NCBI GenBank assembly: GCA_036435485.1
Contig: CM071596.1
Span: forward strand, 15,094,001-15,158,000
Source of the DNA: Saposhnikovia divaricata
Taxonomy: Eukaryota > Streptophyta > Magnoliopsida > Apiales > Apiaceae
Direction of reading: 5' to 3'
DNA length: 64,000 nucleotides
Of this stretch, positions 48,297 through 58,731 are shown piece after piece. The first letter of the stretch is position 1; each line of letters begins with the position of its first letter. The notes under the pieces are model-generated. The model was not told the origin of the DNA. It searched no databases and worked only from the letters and a program-made list of their open reading frames with translations. Both the position numbers and the translations under genes were made by a program.

Positions 48297-48453
48297 CTTT
48301 TCTGGGGAAAGTCACCTTGAAGATGAAGAGATCGCCTGAAGAAAGCAAGAACCTCGTCCACAATACAAGAGATCTCGCCCGTAAAGTGTGGAGAATTTAA
48401 CAGCGCTTCGAGAAATTTTTTAAGGGAAAGTGAGAATGAAGGAAAATACTGAG

Positions 48454-48464
48454 CCTTTTTATAG
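48454..48464 (-). promoter_or_regulatory. TATA-like box of the element B antisense gene
   Basis: CTATAAAAAGG on the minus strand, upstream of the candidate leader exon and about 390 bp from the ATG. It is comparable to the box at 6224-6231 in element A. Confidence 0.5.
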
Positions 48465-48663
48465 GGTTATGAAGGAGAGATGGATGACAGCCAGGTAAGG
48501 ACACGTGGCATGTTCTGAATGGATTGGGAGCTGAAATCGAGGTGTGACGATTTTAGTAGAAATGATTTAAAATAATTTTGGGAGGAAGGCTCGTCTATAT
48601 TCTGAAGGATATTCAGGGTTAGTTTCTTTTATAAAAGGATATTGCAAGAAACTGGGGGGTAGT
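48465..48663 (+). other. Non-coding end of element B with polypurine tract
   Basis: No ORF. CTGGGGGGTAGT (48652-48663) directly precedes the 3' LTR and is the likely polypurine tract. Confidence 0.75.
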
Positions 48664-49368
48664 TGCTATGCCCAGAAATATCCTCGCCTTAATTAGGAAA
48701 TGTCGCCCATAGTCAAGGAGAATCGCCCTCGAATCAGGCCGGGCATCTCGCCCTCTCTTACACTGAAATGGGGGATTCTCCCTAATTGTTCTCTGAAGAG
48801 TATTATGAGTTATGGATTATAATCTAGGTCCTCGGTTACAAGCAGTTGGGAAGAGGTTTATCCTGAGATCTCGTCATAGATACAGATTGGGGATCTCGCC
48901 CCTTAGGCAATTTTGGAACTGCCCAATAAACTATTTTATCTCCGTGGCCCAAGGTGAGCGTTGACCACGATAATTTCGGGTCAGTAGCTTAGCCATTACG
49001 CTCCGAGAAAGTAGCTGGGCTTTAGGGTTCATAATAATTGTCAAAGGCGGTGGCCTTGATCCAATGGGCTTCTTAAATAAGGAAAACCTAGCCCATTACG
49101 ATTACTTGTTCTCCAAGAACTACGTTTGGCTTGATCCCTATAAATAAGGGTACGTAGGCACATTGTATGGAATGATGCAAACCCTAGCACAAAAGAAAGA
49201 ATTCAACATTCGATCTTAATTGCTACACACATCTCAGCATACAATCTCAGCCATCCCCAAATCATAAACCCAAACCCTAAACATCCTACGCTGTTCGCCG
49301 CCATCAACAACCATCACAATTCCAGCAGCCCTCCCCGAATTTGTTTTCCCAAATTCCTCCATTAACAC
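48664..49368 (+). repeat. Second direct LTR of element B (its 3' LTR)
   Basis: It starts TGCTATGCCC and ends TTAACA, 705 bp, same orientation as the first. It is followed not by flanking DNA but by internal pol sequence. Confidence 0.9.
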
Positions 49369-51620
49369 CTCTCCCACTTTCGAAGAATGCGCAAAGAGAT
49401 AAGAAAAGTTACTGCGCCTATCACGAATCCCATGGCCATGACACTCATCAATGTCAGCAATTGAGGGAGGAAATTGAGTTGCTAATCAGGAATGGGAAGT
49501 TAACTGAATGGGTCAGGAAAATCAATGGGGGCGTTCCTCCCATGGAGGAAAATAAAAAGGAAGATCTTGGAAGTAGACCGGACCTGCAGGAGAAGACAGT
49601 GTTCGTCAAAGAAGCAAGCATTCATACTATTTTTGGAGGGCCTCATGTTGGGGGAGATGGAAGAAGGGCTATGGAGAGGTACGCTCGGGAAGTAAAGGAT
49701 TCCCCGCTGACAAATGTTAATCACCTGTCAGAAAGGCCCCCCAAGCTGTTTAAAGGAGATGACACACAGATAATTTTTTCTGAAAAAGATGCAAGATGGG
49801 TTCATCATCCGCATAGTGATGCCTTGGAGGTTAATGTCAGAATTGGGTCTAGGAGCGTCCATCGTGTGTTTGTCGATAATGGGAGTTCTGTGAATATCCT
49901 TTACTACGGAACTTTTAAGAAGATGGGACTTCTTGATAAAGAAATGGTTCAAGGAACGACTCACATATATGGCTTCACAAGAGATTCTGTCCGGGTTAAG
50001 GGCACGGTGAAATTGCCTCTTACCTTAGGGGAAGACCCTTACTCTGCTACTCAGGTGTTTGAATTCCTAGTCGTCGACCAACCTACATGTTACAACGCTC
50101 TACTTGGAAGGCCGGTTTTGAAGGAAATGAGGGTGGTAACATCAATTTACCATTTGGCAATGAAATTTCCTACTCTTGTGGGGGTTGGGTGTGTGAAGGG
50201 ATGTCAGTATGATTCCAGGGAGTGTTATAACAAAATGATGAAGTCTTCCTCAAAAGGGAAACAGGGGGATGAGATGTTGGACTTCAAAGATGAAAATGCT
50301 GTGGAAACATTGAAATCTTTCGGACCTAAGTCGTCAGAAAAGGCGGTTACCAACATGGTTTATACAGTGGAATTCCCTGAGGATGATACCTTGGCCAGAT
50401 ATGAGACGTTAGCTAAGCAGGGAACCCCGCTCTTTCTGTTAGAGGCACCACCCTCTCGAGGAGAGACCGTGGAAGTTGTTATGGAAGGCGCTGCAGAAAA
50501 ATCTTTTGTGGAAGGCATGACAATTGATAGTGCAGGGTATAGGGTGTTGATGATTGGAGCTCCCCCTCCGGTAAATCAAAACCAGTTTGAAGAAGGAAGT
50601 AGAGTTTGACTTAGATCCTCGATTGCCCGAGTCCAAGAAGAATGTGGGACCAGCAGAGGATACTGTGCCAATTCTTGTGGACGAGAAGGACTTGTCCCGG
50701 GTGCTACATATTGGGGCGAGATTAGAGCAGGGCTTGAGAGAGAGAGGCTAGTTAACTTTTTAAAGGATAATCTGGATGTTTTTGCTTGGAGTCATGCGAA
50801 CATGGTGGGAATTGATCCCGAAGTAATGTGTCATCACCTTAACATAGACCCTTTTAGGAAGGGCGTTCGGCAAAAGCGTCGGGCGGTCAGTGGTGAACGA
50901 GCTACTGCCTTGAAAGAAGAGGTTGATCGGCTGCTAAATGTCGGGTTAGTTAAAGAGTCCTTTTACCCGGATTGGGTTGCGAACCCGATTTTGGTAAAGA
51001 AGTCCAATGGGAAGTGGAGAGTCTGTGTTGATTATACCGACCTGAACAAAGCCTGTAAGAAAGATAGTTTTTCTTTGCTTAGGATCGATCAGTTGGTAGA
51101 TGCTACTGCGGGGCATGCCCTGCTTAGTTTCATGGACGCTTACTCCGGATATAATCAAATCCCGATGTTTGGGCCAGATCAGGAAAACACCTCCTTCATC
51201 ACGGATCGGGGTTTATATTGCTATATTGGGATGCCTTTCGGATTGATCAATGCAGGGGCGACTTATCAGAGGTTAGTCAATATGATGTTTAAGGAGCATA
51301 TTGGGAAGACTATGGAAGTTAAAATCCAAGGAAGCAAAGGAACACATTCAACATTTGGACGAGATGTTTCAGATTCTCAGGAAATCTCGCATGAAGCTTA
51401 ATCCTCAAAAATGTGTATTCGGGGTAGAATCTGGAAAGTTTTTGGGTTTCATGGTAAATCATAGGGGAATAGTGGCGAATCCTGCAAAGATAAAAGCTCT
51501 TCTCGACATGAAGTCCCCCCGGACGGTAAAGGAGGTGCAAAGCCTGACTGGGAGAGTTGCCGCTCTGAACCGTTTTGTGTCAAAGTCATCTGACAAATGC
51601 AAGGAATTCTTCAAGGCAAC
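49369..51620 (+). pseudogene. Second, partial Tat gag-pol segment (gag end, protease, RT part)
   Basis: It corresponds to about 40038-42496 of the first copy. It is open from about 49341 to 50609 (gag knuckle, protease DNGSS, linker) where the first copy has a stop and two shifts. It then lacks about 190 bp between short GAAGG repeats (near 50596), has an extra AG near 50745, and reads RT from 50802. A 20-bp deletion near 51320 removes the codons of the catalytic YVDD motif. It joins the LTR before it at TTAACA and the inverted LTR after it through a shared TAA. Confidence 0.88.
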
Positions 51621-52321
51621 TAACGGAGGAATTTGGGAAAACAAATTCGGGGAGGGCTGCTGGAATTGTGATGGTTGTTGATGGCGGCGAACAGCGTAGG
51701 ATGTTTAAAGTTTGGGTTTATGATTTGGGGATGGCTGAGATTGTATGCTGAGATGTGTGTAGCAATTAAGATCGAATGTTGAATTCTTTCTTTTGTGCTA
51801 GGGTTTGCATCGTGCCATACAATGTGCCTACGTACCCTTATTTATAGGGATCAAGCCAAACGTAGTTCTTGGAGAACAAGTAATCGTAATGGGCTAGGTT
51901 TTCCTTATTTAAGAAGCCCATTGGATCAAGGCCACCGCCTTTGACAATTATTATGAACCCTAAAGCCCAGCTACTTTCTCGGAGCGTAATGGCTAAGCTA
52001 CTTACCCAAAATTATCGTGGTCAACGCTCACCTTGGGCCACGGAGATAAAATAGTTTATTGGGCAGTTCCGAAATTGCCTAAGAGGCGAGATCCCCAATC
52101 TGTATCTAGGGCGAGATCTCAGGATAAACCTCTTCCCAACTGCTTGTAACCGAGGACCTAGATTATAGTCCATAACTCATAATACTCTTCAGAGAACAAT
52201 TAGGGAGAATCCCCCATTTCAGTGTAAGAGAGGGCGAGATGCCCAGCGTGATTCGAGGGCGATTCTCCTTGACTATGGGCGACATTTCCTAATTAGGGCG
52301 AGGATATTTCTGGGCATAACA
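51621..52321 (-). repeat. Inverted LTR of element B at the right boundary
   Basis: The reverse complement of the other two LTRs from TAACGGAGG (U5 side, next to pol) to GGGCATAACA (U3 side, next to (AT)n). About 700 bp. It has sites matching each of the other two LTRs, so it is not a simple copy of either. Confidence 0.92.
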
Positions 52322-53685
52322 TATATATATATATATATACCTTACCTGATCTTTGTATTAATTAGGGTTGGGGTTGGGGTCCCAAATGACGTATGTTCCG
52401 GCATAGCATACTGGCATAGCATACCGTCTTTAATAAGAGTTACGATATAACAATTATTTTTACACATGAATACGGGATCCACTTATTACCATACCACACT
52501 TATTAAGAGCGATAGGATATACTGTAACATACGTTTATGTACTTGATCCCTATTTAGCAAAAATTTGTATGTACACACATTTAAACATCCATAAGTCCAT
52601 AATATTAACTGGAGTAAATCCCTGCTCAGTCTTCATTGTAACTACATAGAGTTCCACTTAAAAATTAAAAACCTCGATATTTTGTTAGGTTTGACTAGTG
52701 AGGTAGGGCAACAAACTTGCAGTATACATAAATTTCTTCAGGTTTTCCAGTGGATACTGACATGACTCACATTCATTATTTGGGTACCTTATGTATACGT
52801 GCGAGTCAGTCCAACATCGAGAATTAGATGTAAGCAAATAGTAACATGGTACACATCTCATAATGTCGAGCAAAACAATTACCTTTGTAACAACGAACAT
52901 AATGTGGCTCTGTAACATTAAGTATCTCAAGCAAAGTTTGAAGTTGTTGCTGGGAGGACACAGTCCACAAAAGAAAATGTACTAATTAATACAAAACAAT
53001 CCAAAATAAACAATGTAGTAACAAACAAACAAATTATATACTGTACCTTGAATCGAGTAGCTATTGACGAGAACTTTGATTTACTGGAAGATTTCTCAGG
53101 TAAAGGTGGAAACAGTCCTGACAGAAAGGGTCAAGGACGGAGGTAGGAAAATTATCCTACCTAGGCTACTAAATAAATTGCAGGCCATAACATAAAGAAA
53201 ATACTCACTAATTTGCAGGCTGTAGTGCCACAGACCAGTAGATCAACATCCACAAACCAGTAGTAGAGCATCAGGAACAACACATAAAGTTTCAGACCAT
53301 CAGGTCCATAGAATAAAAATAACATAAAATTCTACTTGATTTATAACATTGGATGGAGAGTTTACCTGATTAACAGGTATTGCAGATGCACTTGGTTTAA
53401 AAAATGAAAGCAGAGTTTTTCCTCATTTTCTTCCTTGAGTGTCCATTATTTTTGTCCTGTACAAAAGAGAAAAAAAGATTATACAATGTTACAACTCACA
53501 AAACTCAATTGAGAAGAAGATGAATGAATTATGTTGTTACCCAATAATGTTCTCCCTGTTCAAATTGTCTGTAAATTGATGATAACCAGTGCTACTTTGA
53601 TTGAGAGCTTTTGATTGATGTCTGATGACAACCTAATTGTATAATTATGTTTGTAAATTGTATACAAGTGAATCAGTACAAAAGA
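52322..53685. other. (AT)n remainder and unannotated intergenic DNA
   Basis: The (AT)n tract ends at about 52340. The rest is AT-rich. Short open frames exist (for example 52685-52930, minus) but show no recognisable domain, so nothing is called. Confidence 0.6.
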
Positions 53686-54120
53686 TAAAGGCTTGGGCTT
53701 AAAATTATCCTGGACTACTTTTAATTTATTTGAGCTGGGCTATATAAAAATTTTGAACAATTTTTTTTATCTAGGCTACAACCCACCGCAGCCTTTGCTG
53801 TGGCTCCGCCCCTGCAAAGAGGTTACACTTAGAAGAACTAAGGAGTCTAGAGTGTTTGGTGCTCTCCTATTTTTTTTTTTTTGACAAAATAAGGATTTGC
53901 ATTAATTCATGGAAGCATCATAAAGGCTTGGACTTAAAATTATCCTGAACTACTTTTCATTTATTTGGACTAGACTATATAAAAATTTTGAACAATTTTT
54001 TTTTACCTACGCTACAAACCACCACAGCCTTTGCTGTGGCTCCGCCCCTGCAAAGAGGTTGCACCTAAAAGCACTAAGGAGTCAAGAGTGCTTGGTGCTC
54101 TCCTATTTTTAGTATTCCTT
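53686..54120. repeat. Direct duplication, two units about 234 bp apart
   Basis: TAAAGGCTTGG begins both units (53686 and 53920). Each continues through a GGCTACAACC/CGCTACAAAC variant to GCTGTGGCTCCGCCCCTGCA and CTTGGTGCTCTCCTATTTTT-like ends. The two differ at scattered sites, so the duplication is not recent. Its origin is unknown. Confidence 0.88.
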
Positions 54121-54370
54121 TTTTTTAAAATAAAATAGAATTTATAAACTAGATAGAATTGTAGGAAAAATAAGATTTTGCGAATGATATAGGAATAAAT
54201 GAGTTTAGCTTATTAATAAAGTTTATAGAAAAAATGAGTTCTTTTTTTTTTTTTTACTAATTGATAAAAAATGAGTTTTGCTTATTAATAAAGTTTATAA
54301 GAATATACTATCTAAGTGTTCAGGTGCAAACTTTGTTTTTTTTTGAATAAGTTCAGGTGCAAATTTAGAG

Positions 54371-54692
54371 GGTGTTTGGGATTGCTTAAAATAAGTTACT
54401 TTTGACTTAATGAGGGTATTTTTAACTTAAAGGAGAAAGTAAAATTGTTTGCTTTAAGTTGAATGAAAGTGTTTGGGTAATTTTACTTAAAGTTAAATGG
54501 GGGTTTAACAATTTTGACTTAAAGTGAAATTTGACTTAAAAAAATTTTAAACTCATCATATTTAAGCTTTACAAGAATTGTGAAAAAAAAAAAAACCATA
54601 AGTCATAAGTCAAAAGTACCTAAATGGAGCTTATGACTTTAAGCAGTTTTTTAACTTAAAGCATTGCTTAAAGCCGGTTATACAAACACTAC
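54371..54692. mobile_element. Possible hAT-type MITE or foldback relic
   Basis: The left end GTGTTTGGGATTGCTTAAA and right end GCTTAAAGCCGGTTATACAAACACT are imperfect inverted partners, with TTTTGACTTA and TAAGTCAAAA blocks inside. No clean 8-bp target duplication is visible, so the class is uncertain. Confidence 0.4.
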
Positions 54693-55114
54693 AAAAACTC
54701 CTTAAAGGAGCTTATTCCTTAAAGGAGCCTCAGCCAAATAGGCTCTTACTTTTGGGTTACACGATAAATTTTTTAATCAAAGAAATTCTTTTTCTAAAAT
54801 TTCTCTCTCTGGATATTATATTTGATGCCATTCATTGATGAATGAACAACTTAGTCAAAAAGAAATATCTAAACAAAATCCAAATGAAATCTTCTGATTT
54901 ATACGTTATAAAAAATATACAATCGTTACCAATGTTCGCGTACCATCTTTACCTGTTATATAAACGAGAGAAAGAAAAATAAAAAAAGCAAATCTCAATT
55001 TCTACATTTTCTCTAGCAGTTTTAAAACAAAATCTTTAATATATTTCTAGTTCACCCCTCTCAAAATACTTTGAGGTATGTACTCCGATCTGCTTATTGA
55101 TATGCAAAAAATTA

Positions 55115-55206
55115 ATCATCATATGTTATAGATCTTACTCTTTATAATTTATTTATTTTGATCATCATATGTTATAGATCTTACTCTTTATAATTTATTT
55201 ATTTTG
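55115..55206. repeat. 46-bp tandem duplication
   Basis: Two adjacent, apparently identical 46-bp units start ATCATCATATGTTATAGATC at 55115 and 55161. Confidence 0.95.
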
Positions 55207-55429
55207 ATTATAAGAAAGAATGATTGTATGTATATAAGCTTGTTTTATTTCAAGGACCAGGGGATTAACACTAAAATGAGCTATCCGATGACTAGGCAGG
55301 TTCGCATAGGTTACATTTCAATCACGAGTTTGACTAACACTTCTTTAAAAATATTAAGTTTGATTAGTACATGAATGTTTCTTATTGATCTTTTTTCCCC
55401 ATGTTTCTATACCTTAAAGGTTCCAATTT

Positions 55430-55860
55430 TTTTTATAAATATCTTTGAGCAATTAAATTTGAAAGTTCCTGTCACAAGTTCGAAAAATTATTTACAATTA
55501 TTTTCGATTATTAGATCTGAAAATTCTTGTTACAGGTTTGGAAAATTATTTATAATCAGATCCAATTTATGGGATAAAAATTCTTGTCACAAATCTGAAA
55601 AATTACTTGTAATTATTTCTAATTGATCAAACCTGAAATTTTTGTCTCAGATCTGAAAAATTATTTACAAATATTTTTGATTAATGAGATTTAAGCAAGT
55701 TCCTGTCACAAGTCCTAAATATTGTTTACAATTATTTCCCATTAATGAGATCTGATATTTTTTTTGTCACAAATCTGATAAACTATTTATAATTATTTTT
55801 GATTAGTCAGATTATTTACATTTATTTTTAAATTAATCAGATCAGAAAATTCTGGTCACA
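55430..55860. repeat. Degenerate tandem repeat of about 60-65 bp
   Basis: About six to seven diverged units share TCTGAAAAATTATTTACAAT and TTCTTGTCACAAATCTG. AT-rich, non-coding. Confidence 0.8.
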
Positions 55861-55940
55861 TAAATCCCTTTGCACCTCCCTTGTATATGTTTTGCATGGG
55901 GGTCGTGATTTTTATAATATATTATAAACTAGTAGATAAA

Positions 55941-55955
55941 GCCGCGCTTCGCGGC
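55941..55955 (-). other. Helitron terminal hairpin
   Basis: GCCGCGCTTCGCGGC is a perfect 6-bp stem with a 3-base loop, 8 bases from the CTAG end. It is strikingly GC-rich in AT-rich surroundings. Confidence 0.85.
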
Positions 55956-57210
55956 GGCGTTACAATTTTTTTAAAGTTCAATACATATTTACGTTATATT
56001 ATATTATCAATATTATCAAAATCCCAACTTTAATATATATTATAATAAAGATTTTATGAAAAATTTTATTCAAAAAAGTCTAACCCTAAAATTAAAAAAA
56101 AAATATGACATCAGTATCAAATTCTAATAATTAATACAATCTTTTCTAATGAGCCGTCTTCCCGTTAAACACATTTTGAACCGCTCTTATTTGGAATTGA
56201 AATTCTAACTTCATTATTATTGATGACACTTATCTTATAAAATATCAATTTTTTCTTAAAAATTAAAACATTAAAAGAGAGTAAATTCCAATTTTTACAT
56301 TCTTTAAACTTTCTAATATTCATGGAGTTTCAAAAGATGAAAATACATATTATATTTTCTGTATATTATAGATATTCATATATTTATTTACAACTTTCGC
56401 ATGAGAATGTCTCTCTTTTATGTTAACACGTCAATTTTTTTAAAATACGAAGGCTTTTCGTTGCGTGACTAATATTGAATTTATGGATATATTTTTCTAA
56501 TGCATGTATAATTAACTTGTATAAAAAAGTTAAAATAAAGGATTTCTAGGAAAGAAGATCTATAGTTTTAAAAAATTGTATAAGATGTCTTCACCGTTCT
56601 CGTATCTACTTCCAACAAAAAATTTTATTATATGTATTCTTTATATATTCAAACATCTTTTCTACCTCTAATAATTTTTTTAATTATATGTATTTTTTAT
56701 AAATTCAAACTCTTATTCTATACAAATTAGAACTCCTATTTTACTTACAACAAAACTCTTAATTATATGTCTTACAAACACTTATTATACTTTCAATAAA
56801 ACTTTTAATTATATGTTTTCCCTATAAATTCAAACTCTTATTCTCTACAAATTTGAAGACGTATTATGCTTCTAATATGTTTAAAAATAGTTTTTAGTTA
56901 TTAATATTTAAAATCTTAAAATCCTAAAAAATTCAAAATATATTTATCTTCTATTATATCATCAATATTAAATTTTAATATTTAACATATATAATATTCT
57001 CTAATAAACCGCTTTCTCGTTAAACACGAGTATTCCTATTGAGCCGCTCTCTCCTTAAGACCAAAACCCTAACTTTTATTATATCCATATATATAATAAG
57101 CATAAAAGGGATATTATCCATAATTTTGGTCACTGTACTACCAAAATAATCTCAACCGTCAAATCTAATATTTTAAAAATAGGCGATCAAGATTATGTCA
57201 TATTAAAAGA

Positions 57211-57400
57211 GAAAATTATAATCTAAAAAGGATATAATTAGAAAAGATTGCATTAGAAGTGAATTTTAAAAAGAAAATTATAATCCAAAAAGGATATAAT
57301 TAAAAAAGGTTGTATTGGAATTGAATTTTAAAACGAAAATTATAATCTGAAAATGATATAATTAAAAAAAGGTTGTATTAGAATTGAATTTTAATTATTT
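57211..57400. repeat. Three tandem units of about 60 bp inside the Helitron
   Basis: AAAATTATAATC(T/C)AAAAA-GGATATAATTA followed by a TTG(T/C)ATTAGAA phrase recurs at about 57211, 57271 and 57333. Beyond it, 57470-57640 holds an imperfect inverted repeat with TTTTACAATCCACACGA opposite TCTCGTGGGCTGTAAAA. Confidence 0.75.
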
Positions 57401-58302
57401 TTTATTAGTATTAAATAAAATCCATATTTACTATTTGGACTCTATCTTGAGATCTAGAAATCAGATTTTGATGATTTTACAATCCACACGAAACTTATAA
57501 AATTAATTTAGTGATGGTTTAATAATTACTATTCAAATGGACACTCAGAATCTCAAGAGAAAATAATTGGAAAATAATTGTTAAACCATCATTAAATTAA
57601 AGATTATTTTGTTAAATTCTCGTGGGCTGTAAAATTGTCCAATTTATACTTTCTATAGACTTTCTAAAATTTTTGGAGTTTTAGAAAATGAAAACACATC
57701 TTATTTTCTCTTTATATTATAGATACTCCTGTATTTATTTAGGATTCTTGCATGAGATTGTTCTTTTATTATGTTAACACATAAATTTTTTTCTTTTTAA
57801 ATATGGTGACTTTTTTTATGACAATAATATTGGATTTATGAATAAATTTTCCTAATATAAGTATAATTAACTTATATAAAAAATATATAATTTATGAAGA
57901 TCGTACTTTATATAAAATATTTAACTATATGTCTACTCTATATATTCAAACACCTATTCTACTTCTAGTAGAACGTTTATTTATATATTTTTTCTATAAA
58001 TTCGAACTTTTATTCTCTATAAATTCAAACTCCTATTCTACTTCCAATAGAACTTTATCGTATGCCTTATAAATACTTATTATAATTCCAATAATTCCAA
58101 TAGAACTTCTAATCATATGTCTTCCCTATAAATTCGAACTCTTCTCCTTTATAAATTCGAACACCTATTCTACTTCTAATATGTTAATTGATTTTTTTAT
58201 ATTTATTAATGTTTAAAATTCTAGAAAATTAGAAAAATAGATTGAGACGATCTTAGAGCGCCACCTAAACTCCCGCTATCCTCCTTTATATATATATATT
58301 GA

Positions 58303-58731
58303 TGATTGTTTTTTTTTTTTTTTTAAATTGGGATGTATGCAAATGAGTAATGTCAAGTGATTGTGTAAGCTTTCTGGTGATACGAAAGAAGATAAAACAT
58401 TTTGAAGTTCTCAAGTTGATTTGAATTTTAATAACAATGCACATTGATATATTTAATATGATATGGGTTCATGTTTGTTATTTGCAGATACATGCAATCT
58501 TTTAGTCGAAATATTGTAACTGTAGATTACAAATGTTAATTCTTAAATTATCAGACAGGAAAAGAAAAAAAATAATATAATTTTTTCAAATATATTCCCT
58601 TTGTCCCTCTCAACTATATTAATTATAAAGAAATAAGAGTAACGGAGGAGTACTACTTTTTTTTTGTTATCTAGTTTTGGTTTATTTACAGTATCTCACC
58701 AATTTGATTCTAATGGCAGTGCACGAACAAA
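58303..58731. other. Spacer upstream of the kinase pseudogene
   Basis: AT-rich. CCCTTTGTCCC (about 58592) and AACGGAGGAGTA (about 58641) resemble worn Stowaway ends about 65 bp apart. No promoter was identified. Confidence 0.45.

Larger units (their letters stand above)
37325..52321 (+). mobile_element. Composite Tat-lineage Ty3/gypsy insertion (element B) with three LTRs, the last inverted
   Basis: Order: LTR(+) 37325-38028, primer site, gag-pol with a second RNase H, tandem repeat, antisense three-exon gene, polypurine tract, LTR(+) 48664-49368, a second pol segment (+) 49369-51620, then LTR(-) 51621-52321. (AT)n flanks both outer ends, so the 15-kb block looks like one insertion. Both outer ends are the U3 terminus TGTTATGCCC, unlike a normal element. 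The second pol segment lacks the defects of the first and has its own, so it came from a different template. Confidence 0.85.
55929..58302 (-). mobile_element. Non-autonomous Helitron (about 2.37 kb)
   Basis: On the minus strand the element begins TCAATATATATATATAAAGG at 58302, preceded by A. It ends with hairpin GCCGCG-AAG-CGCGGC, then TTTATCTACTAG at 55929, followed by T. A 5' TC, 3' hairpin near CTAG and insertion between A and T are the Helitron hallmarks. No Rep/helicase coding sequence lies inside; it is AT-rich and shows an internal diverged duplication (about 56290-56900 and 57650-58260). Confidence 0.82.

Noticed and set aside
52685..52930. 81-codon minus-strand frame as a small gene
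   Set aside because: No domain, no similarity I recognise, and it lies in repeat-rich DNA.
54371..54692. Firm call of a hAT MITE
   Set aside because: Inverted ends are imperfect and no 8-bp duplication was found, so it is kept only at low confidence.
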